Assembly: GCA_016206165.1 (NCBI GenBank)
Contig: JACQSD010000008.1
Location: 1-13,559, forward strand
Direction: 5' to 3'
Length of the DNA: 13,559 bases
Source of the DNA: Candidatus Uhrbacteria bacterium
GTDB lineage: Bacteria > Patescibacteriota > Patescibacteriia > JACQSD01
A program made the position numbers and the translations under genes. Below the pieces are notes generated by a model. The model was not told the DNA's origin and ran no database searches. It saw nothing but the letters and a program-made list of their open reading frames with translations. Below, piece by piece: positions 1 through 6,828 of this stretch. Numbering within the stretch: position 1 is the first letter of the stretch; every line of letters starts with the position of its first letter.

Positions 1-53
1 GGCGTAGGCTTTAGCCTGCGTTCCATTGCGCAACCTAAAGATTGCGGCTACCA
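1..53. repeat. REP-like double hairpin at left edge
   Basis: Two adjacent 18-nt hairpins share the frame CG-(T/C)-A ... TGCG. The first, at 3-20, has the core GGCTTTAGCC with an 8-bp stem including one G-T pair. The second, at 29-46, has the core ACCTAAAGAT and a stem of at least 7 bp. The short tail GCTACC follows. The arrangement resembles dispersed REP-type elements built on GGCTTTAGCC plus GTAGC blocks. It lies 28 bp past the stop of the minus-strand transporter and could end or stabilise that transcript. It may continue beyond the window. Confidence 0.5.
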
Positions 54-80
54 TTGTTTTGCTTTTTCTACAGTCTCAAA

Positions 81-986
81 CTAGGTGTATGCAAGCACAA
101 CGAGTCCGACGCTAATACAAACAATCGCAAACGATTTACGAATGACGATGACTGTGTTCAGCCGCTCTCGCAGCTGGATAAAGCGCTTCCCCAGTATGAT
201 CGCAAGAAAAAAGAGAAACGCATACTGAAGTCCTTGCATCGCAGTGACAAGAGTAACGCTCGCAAGTTTGATCGCGTAGTTGAGAAGCAGTGCGGAAACT
301 GCACCTGCAGATTGCCCCGCAAAAAAAAGCACGGCAAGCTTCCCTTTTGGTCGCTCCTGTTTTTCGAGAATATCATGCCGCCACTCTCGTCGAAGGAGGA
401 ACAAAAGGACAGTCAAAAACGCGCCAATGCGAATCCAGACAAACCCACTGATAAATGGCTGTGTCGTAAAAACTGCCTTTGTGAGCGTGAATGAAAAGGA
501 GAAAACAATCGCCGCAACAAACGCGTAGAGCCATCCTCGCCGTTGCGATCGGAGTGCGCGGAGCGAAAGTCTCCCTCCATCATACGAAATAATAATGCTC
601 CCAAGAATAAGGAGCGCGAGTGCAAATAATTCTCCACGTGCAAGGCGCTCTCCAAGAAATGCGTACGAGAGCACGAGAATGATGAGTGGCTGCAATCCTC
701 CCACAACAGGAACAACGCGCGATGTTTCAAGGCGTCGAAGCGCGGCAAAGAAAAAAAGGAGTGCGACCTCAAATGTGCCTCCGGCGAGCAGCGCATACGC
801 AAATTGTTCGAGTGTAGGAACAACAAATCCAAACGGAAGCAGCACGAGTGCAACGAGTCCGAGGATGCCAATCCAAAACGCGTACACCGCTGGCTTTGGC
901 ACTGCTTTCGCCAACAAAAATTTGTCCGCAAGGAATGCCCCGGCGTTTAAAAGGTGTGCAATCGTGACGATAAGAAGCCAAGGCAT
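81..986 (-). CDS. EamA/DMT-family transporter
   Basis: A 301-residue polytopic membrane protein of the drug/metabolite transporter (EamA) type, which moves small metabolites across the inner membrane. About ten hydrophobic helices fall in two repeats. The first half ends in the family-like 'FLGER' at residues 110-114. The second half begins near residue 151 and ends with 'IILGKR' at 263-268 and a last helix near 285-300. A charged cytoplasmic loop (about 138-150) and a longer one (about 199-216) separate helices. Length is normal for the family and no break is seen. The ATG lies 84 bp after the stop of the upstream CAP gene, so it is probably the last gene of that operon. No Shine-Dalgarno is visible; a 15-bp inverted repeat ends 10 bp before the start. 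Substrate cannot be assigned. Confidence 0.88.
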   Translation of the reverse strand: MPWLLIVTIAHLLNAGAFLADKFLLAKAVPKPAVYAFWIGILGLVALVLLPFGFVVPTLEQFAYALLAGGTFEVALLFFFAALRRLETSRVVPVVGGLQPLIILVLSYAFLGERLARGELFALALLILGSIIISYDGGRLSLRALRSQRRGWLYAFVAAIVFSFSFTLTKAVFTTQPFISGFVWIRIGAFLTVLLFLLRREWRHDILEKQERPKGKLAVLFFAGQSAGAVSALLLNYAIKLASVTLVTAMQGLQYAFLFFLAIILGKRFIQLRERLNTVIVIRKSFAIVCISVGLVVLAYT

Positions 987-996
987 CGTTCAGACG

Positions 997-1047
997 AAAG
1001 AACGTATGAACTGATGAATGTAAACTTTTTTTGTTCATCCGTTCTTT
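997..1047. repeat. 15-bp inverted repeat before the transporter start
   Basis: Arms at 997-1011 and 1033-1047 pair at 14 of 15 positions across a 21-nt AT-rich loop. On the minus-strand transcript the hairpin ends 10 nt before the transporter ATG and is not followed by a U-tract, so it is a poor intrinsic terminator. Each arm contains two copies of GAAC (or GTTC) spaced by 4 nt. It may mask the SD-less start, protect the mRNA end, or be an operator. Confidence 0.6.
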
Positions 1048-1070
1048 GGTTTTTCAGTTTTTCCGTTACA

Positions 1071-2408
1071 CTACGGTTTTGCAAACTCCTGTGCCCAGTA
1101 AATCGGGAGGGGCTTTTCTTCATCAAGGAGTTCCGTGGCAAGCGAGAGCCCGAGCCCAATTTCTGTCCAGAGTGGTGAAAGAATAGCTTTGCGATGACCA
1201 CAACTTTTGAGCCATCCATTGACAACCCGCTCTGCGCTCCCTTGCCCTTGCGCAATATTCTCTCCTGTCGTTTGAAAACGATATCCTGTATTCCGAACGC
1301 GTTCACCTGAACTCAAACCGTCTGGATTCTGATGCCCAAAAAATTGCCGCGTCTTCATATCATCGGTATGCCCTTGTGCGGCGAGAGAAAGGAGTGCATT
1401 GCTGGTGAGCGGGGGCAATGAGGAAAAACATTCTGGCTCAGCATCAGGACACAGAATCTCGGGACGCGGAAGTGGGTGATCCGTTGGTGACGAACATGCT
1501 GCGCGCGCTGCATTTGTTCGAGTTAATACTTCGTCGAACACTGCCGTACGATCCGCAAGCGTCGCCGCAATTTCGACGAGCTCCTGTTCCTGTTCGTGCA
1601 CACGTGACTCCGTAAGGAGGATCGCCCATTGCGTTGACTGCCCACCCATACTCTCTACATATCCAATACCAATATCTATCATCGCGCTATCATCGGTAGG
1701 TGATGTGTTCGCACGCCGCGTCGCCCATCCATCAAAAACATCTTGCGCGCTCGTATAACCACTTGCGGTAAACGCAGTTGCCCGCCCCATACTATATCCT
1801 TGTGCCTTGAGGAGTGGCTGTATCGTATCACGTTCAAATTTCTGCGTACCATCAGCGTACGCCTGCGCAACCGTCGTCAGTGCAGGGTGCACAATAAGCT
1901 CGGGCACATTGCGTGCACGCCGACGTGCATTCGCGATGTCTGCAAATTCTTGAGCCTTTGTCACAAGCGAAACTGTAGGGAGTTCCCTTGGTTCACTCGG
2001 CACAGTTGGTGGTAGCTGCACGGGTTCCGGCGGCTTTGGTAACTCCGTTTGTCGAGGCTCCGGATTTTCTGGCGTCGTTACTTTTGGCGCTTCGACCGGA
2101 GGAATCACAATCATTTTCGGTTTTGGGCATGCGCGGGTAACAAGAATTGTGGCGAGAATTTTTTTTGTCACTGTCGCGCGGCGAACGCGGAGCAATGCGA
2201 GCGCCGCCTGTACATCGGCCGTCACACGAAAACACGAGCGCTTTAATGTGCGCGGATCAACAAACCATGCCTCGTCCTTTTTCCCCTTTTCTTGAAGCAC
2301 AAACCCCTTGTACTGCTGCCGCGGTGTTTTCGGTGCGGCAAAAACAGCGCCTCCGTATGCAGCGAGAAAAAGAGTGAACGTAAAAATAAGAAAATAACGT
2401 TTTATCAT
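1071..2408 (-). CDS. Secreted protein with two CAP/SCP domains
   Basis: A 445-residue exported protein. A signal peptide spans about residues 1-25 (basic start, hydrophobic core, 'VFAAP'). A short domain at about 33-95 carries 'AWFVDPRTLKRSCF', a pattern I associate with CPR surface proteins. A proline-rich linker (about 97-145) follows. A first CAP-like domain (about 150-268) keeps the fold signature 'FADIANARRRARN' but lacks the usual active-site residues. A second CAP domain (about 290-445) has H347 in 'GHTDDM', 'FFGHQNPDG' at 357-364, 'GENIAQG' at 382-388 and 'CGHRKAIL' at 403-410, matching the canonical CAP metal/ligand pocket. Cysteine pairs suggest folding outside the cell. Its ATG overlaps the stop of the dehydrogenase-like gene by 4 bp (ATGA), implying translational coupling. 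CAP proteins vary widely in activity, so a specific function is not assigned. Confidence 0.87.
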   Translation of the reverse strand: MIKRYFLIFTFTLFLAAYGGAVFAAPKTPRQQYKGFVLQEKGKKDEAWFVDPRTLKRSCFRVTADVQAALALLRVRRATVTKKILATILVTRACPKPKMIVIPPVEAPKVTTPENPEPRQTELPKPPEPVQLPPTVPSEPRELPTVSLVTKAQEFADIANARRRARNVPELIVHPALTTVAQAYADGTQKFERDTIQPLLKAQGYSMGRATAFTASGYTSAQDVFDGWATRRANTSPTDDSAMIDIGIGYVESMGGQSTQWAILLTESRVHEQEQELVEIAATLADRTAVFDEVLTRTNAARAACSSPTDHPLPRPEILCPDAEPECFSSLPPLTSNALLSLAAQGHTDDMKTRQFFGHQNPDGLSSGERVRNTGYRFQTTGENIAQGQGSAERVVNGWLKSCGHRKAILSPLWTEIGLGLSLATELLDEEKPLPIYWAQEFAKP

Positions 2409-3628
2409 TTTGTTTTTGTTACTCGATAGATCACACCTGCCTTATCATCAGAGATATAAAGTGCTCCATCTGGTCCGAAGGAAAGATCAACGGGTCTCCC
2501 GAGCGCGCCACGCGGCGTAAGAAACCCAGTCAAGAAATCTTCTTCGTTGACGACACGGTATTGATCATCAAGCGTGAGCTTAACGACCTTATATCCAACC
2601 GGTGAGGAGCGATTCCATGATCCGTGATACGCGACATAGAGTGTCTTCTCATTTTCAAATACAAGGCCAAGTGGAGCAACGTGCGCCTGATACTGATAAT
2701 GCGCCGGGATTGTTTTTTCGCATACGGCCGCTGTGCCACCAAATGGATCAACAATCCGGTTGCCGTAACATCGCGGCCATCCATAATTACCGAAATGGAT
2801 AATGTTCAGCTCATCCGGGGGAAGGTCGTCGCCGAGGAAATCCCGCCCCATATCATTCCCCCACCACTCACCCGTCGTCGGGTGTTGCGCGAAGAAAACG
2901 GTGTTCCGAAGCCCCCATGCAACCGGTTCGAGCTTTGGCGCTCGTGATTGAGGATCAAACCGGAGCATCGCCGCACGCCGATCATCTTGTTCATAACACA
3001 CATTGCACGATGATCCGACCGTCACATACAGCATGCCATCACGCCCATACTGTATTGTTCGTGTGAAATGGTTGCCTCCAGCCGGCAAATTGACCATTGG
3101 CATACGCGTGCTCGCACGAAAAGTTTTCGAGGAGTACTCGTACTGTGCGACCGCACCACTCTCCGCGATCGAGAGCAATTGTTCATCGAACGCAATGCCA
3201 TGTGGGCGATCTAACTCTTCAACAACGGTAACCACACGATCTGATGTGCCATCTTTATTCTCGTCCGGCAATGCAACGATCTTCCCTGCACTCGGGATAC
3301 TCACGAGGAGCGTTCCTGCTGGATCCCATGCAATGACGCGCGGTTTTCCGAGCCCACGGGCAAAAATAGAAATCCTGTAGCCCTTTGGTAGCTTCAACGG
3401 GTTCTGCTGCTCTGCTGCGGTAGCTGCTTCCTCTGCGCCGAGCGTATCTGTCTCGGCAATGTGCTCATGTGCATCCTCTGCAAGCGTATCCGGAATGAGC
3501 GTCGTGATATCCACCGGAGCCGGCCCAAATGCGGGCCGTAACCCAGGCCAGTAGCGATACCAGAAGACTCCCCCAAAAATAACAACACCAATAACAATGA
3601 TCGATACAATACCGCTCTTTCTCATCAT
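2405..3628 (-). CDS. Membrane-anchored sorbosone/glucose dehydrogenase-like beta-propeller
   Basis: A 407-residue protein with one N-terminal membrane helix (about 7-23), an acidic/alanine-rich stalk (about 40-76) and a six-bladed propeller of the glucose/sorbosone dehydrogenase (GSDH) type from about 79 to the end. Motifs typical of the family are 'NHFTRTI' (186-192, with a conserved His), 'VGSSCNVC' (204-211), 'WGNDMGRDFLGDDLPPDELN' (256-275), 'YGWPRCYG' (282-289), 'AYHGSWNR' (333-340) and 'FGPDGALYISDD' (384-395). Characterised relatives oxidise aldoses or sorbosone with PQQ and calcium; whether this protein binds PQQ is unproven. The propeller would lie outside the membrane. It follows the PsbP-like gene by 6 bp and overlaps the CAP gene by 4 bp. 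Two consecutive ATG codons are possible starts and no SD is visible. Confidence 0.85.
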   Translation of the reverse strand: MMRKSGIVSIIVIGVVIFGGVFWYRYWPGLRPAFGPAPVDITTLIPDTLAEDAHEHIAETDTLGAEEAATAAEQQNPLKLPKGYRISIFARGLGKPRVIAWDPAGTLLVSIPSAGKIVALPDENKDGTSDRVVTVVEELDRPHGIAFDEQLLSIAESGAVAQYEYSSKTFRASTRMPMVNLPAGGNHFTRTIQYGRDGMLYVTVGSSCNVCYEQDDRRAAMLRFDPQSRAPKLEPVAWGLRNTVFFAQHPTTGEWWGNDMGRDFLGDDLPPDELNIIHFGNYGWPRCYGNRIVDPFGGTAAVCEKTIPAHYQYQAHVAPLGLVFENEKTLYVAYHGSWNRSSPVGYKVVKLTLDDQYRVVNEEDFLTGFLTPRGALGRPVDLSFGPDGALYISDDKAGVIYRVTKTK

Positions 3629-3634
3629 ACATTT

Positions 3635-4255
3635 CTATTTTTTCTTTTTTGGCGCTGTCTTCTTTTTTGACGCTGCTTTTGCTTTTGTGGCAAATTGGAA
3701 CGATTTCACAATCTTCGCATATGCATCGCGAATCCCTTTCTCCTTATCGTAAACCCCTGGCCCACTGTAAAGATATATAGTATATGCGAGATCATTCTTG
3801 ATGACACTCGTGAAACGCCGTTCTACTCCGTCTGATGATTGAACTGTCCATTGTACGGCCGGGAGTTTATCGATTTTTATATCTCCCATTATCTTTCCTT
3901 GTTGCCCATATTCTTTCACACTCACGGTCTTCTTATTAATCTTTATGTCACTGTCTGTTGCAAAAAGTATTATTGCCTGCTCATATTGCTTGTTCACGAA
4001 TGCTGCGATCAGCTTCCCTCCGGTGAATGTCTTTTTAATTATTTCGCTATCAAATTCTCGAAATAATGCCTTATCCTCTTTTGTGGTCTTCCCAGTAACA
4101 GCAACCCATCCTTGTGGTACATTGAATGTACTACCACCGCCCACATACTTTTGTACTTTTGGCTTCGTTCCCTTCGCATGTGCAAAAGGAGCAAATGCAA
4201 GAAGGAGTGCTGCAACTGCAAACGGAACGATAAACCGACGAATATGTATGGACAT
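3635..4255 (-). CDS. Secreted PsbP/Mog1-like protein, function unknown
   Basis: A 206-residue exported protein. A signal peptide (about 1-27, ending 'AHA') precedes a single small domain. The start 'FNVPQGW' (44-50), the regularly spaced beta strands, and the end 'AYAKIVKSFQF' (178-188) recall the PsbP/Mog1/DUF1795 fold, though overall similarity is weak. The C-terminus is a lysine/alanine tail (190-206) ending in KKKK, which could contact acidic wall polymers, lipids or nucleic acid. The ATG at 4255 was chosen because it begins a clean signal peptide. The frame stays open to an ATG at 4351, but that start would add 32 non-signal residues overlapping the NHL gene and the promoter. It is the first gene of the group that continues with the dehydrogenase-like, CAP and transporter genes. 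Confidence 0.72.
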   Translation of the reverse strand: MSIHIRRFIVPFAVAALLLAFAPFAHAKGTKPKVQKYVGGGSTFNVPQGWVAVTGKTTKEDKALFREFDSEIIKKTFTGGKLIAAFVNKQYEQAIILFATDSDIKINKKTVSVKEYGQQGKIMGDIKIDKLPAVQWTVQSSDGVERRFTSVIKNDLAYTIYLYSGPGVYDKEKGIRDAYAKIVKSFQFATKAKAASKKKTAPKKKK

Positions 4256-4260
4256 AAATA

Positions 4261-4285
4261 TGTTTAATGATGAATGTTTAATGAT
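4261..4285. repeat. 11-bp direct repeat in leader
   Basis: TGTTTAATGAT occurs at 4261-4271 and again at 4275-4285, a 14-bp period. It occupies most of the untranslated leader between the predicted transcription start and the PsbP-like gene. It may be an operator for a dimeric regulator or simply a short duplication. Confidence 0.6.
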
Positions 4286-4292
4286 ATTCGTA

Positions 4293-4320
4293 AGTATACC
4301 ACACCGATCAGAACTCCCAA
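4293..4320 (-). promoter_or_regulatory. Sigma-70-like promoter for the PsbP-like/GSDH/CAP/EamA genes
   Basis: On the minus strand TTGGGA (4315-4320) and TATACT (4293-4298) are separated by 16 bp. The -10 is preceded by TGG, forming an extended -10. Predicted transcription starts near 4286, giving a leader of about 31 nt. The -35 lies inside the last codons of the upstream NHL gene, so this is an internal promoter with no terminator visible before it. Confidence 0.55.
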
Positions 4321-6152
4321 ACCATGCTTGGCATAAAGCTCTCACTGCCATAGCCGTCGGACGTCACGACATATATTTTTTGTTCTCCTTCACTCCCGAC
4401 GACCGCAATACCATGGAGGTCGCCATACATCCGCCGAAAACGAATCCGTCTGACGATCGTCCCATCAACGGTAAACTCGATAATTTCACGAGTTCCGTTG
4501 TCCGTGACAAACACATTTCCATTTTCAGCAACGGTAATTTCTTCCGGGAAACGGAGTTTTGCGTCAGGACCCGCAAAAATTTTTGGTTCCTCCCCCCATC
4601 GTATTGAAAAAATATATCCAGTCACATCATCCGTGACGAGGAATCGATCACGTGCCGGCTGATACACAATCCCCTCGGGCGCACGAAATTTCCGGTGCTT
4701 TGGTTTTACTGATTCGACAACGCGCGTTTTTGTGTTCACAGAAAAGATCTTCCGCTCTGTCTCGTCAAGGATATACAGTGTATCACCAACAACCGCGAGC
4801 CCCTCCGGGTCACGTATGCCTTGCTTCCGTGTTAAAAATTCTTCCCATCCGTTTTGCTTCGTATACCGAGAAACAGAGTGACGCACCGGGTCTGATGCAA
4901 AAATTGCTTCAGGGGTCGCGGCAAGCCCATCCACATTGACCATTCCAGAGTCACGATCAAGTGATGGTTGAAGCTCGCGATTGAAAAGCGAGACAACATT
5001 TCCTCCCCCTTCATTCCCAATCAAGACTCCCCATGGTTCTTGATACACGAGTGCATCGGTATGCGAAAGCCCATGTGAAAGAGGAGCCGCCACTGCGCGC
5101 GCGTCCATACCAATGATTGGGCTTTGTGCGGTCAATGTCGGCCGCGCCCAAAAGATAATGAGGATAATGCCGCCGCCAAAGACCACTGCGCATGCTCGGG
5201 AAATGCGTGGGAATATTCGTGCTCGCGCATCAAAAAACCGCGGACGATATTTTTGCAACACAAGGATGACGAGCGCAAGCGCAAAAAGATATGCTGCGAT
5301 ATTTTCAAATACTTCCTCAAGCGAATTCAAAAATCGTCGTGGTGCAAAGAGCGGATACCAAAGATCAGAGAACACGAACGTTCCTCCGCTCGTGAGTCGT
5401 ACGCCAAGCGCCGTGAGCCATGTGTGCGCCCAGCCATCGAGTGTGTCGAAGAGTGTGGACAAAAAATAAAACACTCCCCCAAGCAAGAGGAGTTGAATCG
5501 GCAAGCGATGTGCAGGAACATACTCACGGAACAAGGTACGAACGAAGACAAGAAGAAAGACGAGCCCGATCACCGCATATCCCATGGTGATGTAATCTCC
5601 AACTGCGTGATCAACACGAAAGACTCGCTCAAGCCACATACCCATTGCCTCATGTAATTGGAAAACTTCATCTGCTGCAGCATAAAGGAAAACCGCTGCA
5701 AGCCACCACCAAAGCCACCGGAGAAAACGAATTGTCCCGTGCCGATGATACCACCAACCAATGCTGAGGCTTGCAACTGCGGTGAGCAGCAGTGCACCGG
5801 CTGTTGTATATCGAATCCATGAAAATTCCGCTTGGAGACGATGTGCGGTATCAAAAATAAATATAGATGCAATCCCGACAAACGCAAACACCATAAACAC
5901 CCACAGAACACCCCGCTCCCGAGTCCATCGTTGGAGGATGAGTATCCCCCATCCAAGCATAAAAAGTATGATCGCGCCAAAAAAATACATACTCACCGCA
6001 TTTTCATACTGGATCGGCCCGCGCAATGATTCGTACACATCCAAAACCCACGGACCAACAAGCGCGCTCACTCCGAAACTGGTGAGCGCGCCAAAAAACA
6101 CCGTGAGAAAAAGAAAACAAGTACCTCGCAAAAATTGCGTCACTGCATTCAT
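4308..6152 (-). CDS. Polytopic membrane protein fused to an NHL-type beta-propeller
   Basis: A 614-residue two-part protein. Residues 1 to about 337 hold about nine membrane helices. Residues 345-614 form a soluble propeller with repeated blades such as 'RDPEGLAVVGDTLYILD' (447-463), 'APEGIVYQPARDRFLVTDD' (491-509), 'FPEEITVAENGNVFVTD' (535-551) and 'DLHGIAVVG' (578-586), typical of NHL/SMP-30-type sensors. The membrane part carries 'ADEVFQLHEAMG' (160-171), an acidic pair 'FDTLDG' (235-240) and 'LEEVFEN' (278-284). The adjacent smaller membrane protein has the same motif order. The start overlaps that gene's stop by 4 bp and has a good SD (GAGGAG, 5 nt before the ATG). The propeller probably faces outward, by analogy with the dehydrogenase-like propeller nearby. 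Enzymatic role is unknown; similarity of the propeller alone does not establish a substrate. Confidence 0.8.
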   Translation of the reverse strand: MNAVTQFLRGTCFLFLTVFFGALTSFGVSALVGPWVLDVYESLRGPIQYENAVSMYFFGAIILFMLGWGILILQRWTRERGVLWVFMVFAFVGIASIFIFDTAHRLQAEFSWIRYTTAGALLLTAVASLSIGWWYHRHGTIRFLRWLWWWLAAVFLYAAADEVFQLHEAMGMWLERVFRVDHAVGDYITMGYAVIGLVFLLVFVRTLFREYVPAHRLPIQLLLLGGVFYFLSTLFDTLDGWAHTWLTALGVRLTSGGTFVFSDLWYPLFAPRRFLNSLEEVFENIAAYLFALALVILVLQKYRPRFFDARARIFPRISRACAVVFGGGIILIIFWARPTLTAQSPIIGMDARAVAAPLSHGLSHTDALVYQEPWGVLIGNEGGGNVVSLFNRELQPSLDRDSGMVNVDGLAATPEAIFASDPVRHSVSRYTKQNGWEEFLTRKQGIRDPEGLAVVGDTLYILDETERKIFSVNTKTRVVESVKPKHRKFRAPEGIVYQPARDRFLVTDDVTGYIFSIRWGEEPKIFAGPDAKLRFPEEITVAENGNVFVTDNGTREIIEFTVDGTIVRRIRFRRMYGDLHGIAVVGSEGEQKIYVVTSDGYGSESFMPSMVWEF

Positions 6153-6820
6153 ACATGCTCCTCATTAAATAACGATGGTGGCCGGCGAGTATAGTGCTCA
6201 TGGAACAGCCTGGTGAAGAACCAAGCGATCACAACAAGGAGGAACGATTCCCCGACCATTTCAGCAAATTCTTCAATCACGGATATTGTGGTGTAAAATT
6301 TTGACTGCAACATTCTCCCCCCGAGCGCTTCGGCTCCAAGCGAAAAGAACAATACGAATACTCCAACGAGGGCAATGATAAAAAGTTGACACTCTCTCAT
6401 CCACAGCATACGGAGCACCCCCCAGAAAACAAAAACGCTCGCAATCATTGCCGGCGTATAATAAATGACCCAATTGAATGCCGACCCTTTGTATCCGGTG
6501 AGCCCAAAACGGTAATTGAGTGCAAGGCCAATCCGTTCGTGCAACACCACCATCTCGTCGATCGCCAAGTAAAAAAGACCGAGGCCAAGGAGCAAAAGAA
6601 TGACACGATCACGAAACGCTCCCATCTTTCCAAGGACAATGCACGCGCCAAAGCTCATCACCGCACCAGCGAGCAACAAACTCCCCGAATACACCGACGC
6701 AAGATTCTGTTCTTTATCTAAGTGAAAAAAACGAATCGTTCCCCCGAACCAATAATGCAAAATGACGACAAGGAGATCGATCACGATGAGTAGTGCGAGT
6801 AATCGATATGGATGGCGCAT
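6149..6820 (-). CDS. Six-helix membrane protein with DE...LHE motif
   Basis: A 223-residue integral membrane protein of unknown function with six predicted helices (about 6-24, 41-64, 72-90, 117-139, 143-160, 185-206). It has 'AIDEMVVLHERIG' (86-98), an acidic residue in 'LGAEALGG' (161-168) and 'IEEFAEMVGE' (182-191). The three motifs occur in the same order in the membrane half of the next gene, which suggests a common ancestor. Clustered Asp, Glu and His near the membrane could bind a metal or protons, but this is inference. It starts 8 bp after the glycosyltransferase-like gene ends and overlaps the following gene by 4 bp (ATGA), so the three products are probably made together. No family name is assigned. 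Confidence 0.75.
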   Translation of the reverse strand: MRHPYRLLALLIVIDLLVVILHYWFGGTIRFFHLDKEQNLASVYSGSLLLAGAVMSFGACIVLGKMGAFRDRVILLLLGLGLFYLAIDEMVVLHERIGLALNYRFGLTGYKGSAFNWVIYYTPAMIASVFVFWGVLRMLWMRECQLFIIALVGVFVLFFSLGAEALGGRMLQSKFYTTISVIEEFAEMVGESFLLVVIAWFFTRLFHEHYTRRPPSLFNEEHV

Positions 6821-6828
6821 AGGGTATG

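Noticed and set aside
4256..4351. Longer start for the PsbP-like gene at 4351
   Set aside because: The extension overlaps the NHL gene and the promoter and would bury a clear signal peptide.
3945..4607. A 220-codon plus-strand open frame across the PsbP-like/NHL boundary
   Set aside because: It overlaps two supported minus-strand genes and a promoter, and its translation shows no domain or signal.
5124..5657. A 177-codon plus-strand open frame inside the NHL gene
   Set aside because: Low-complexity, charged translation antisense to predicted membrane helices; typical of an antisense shadow.
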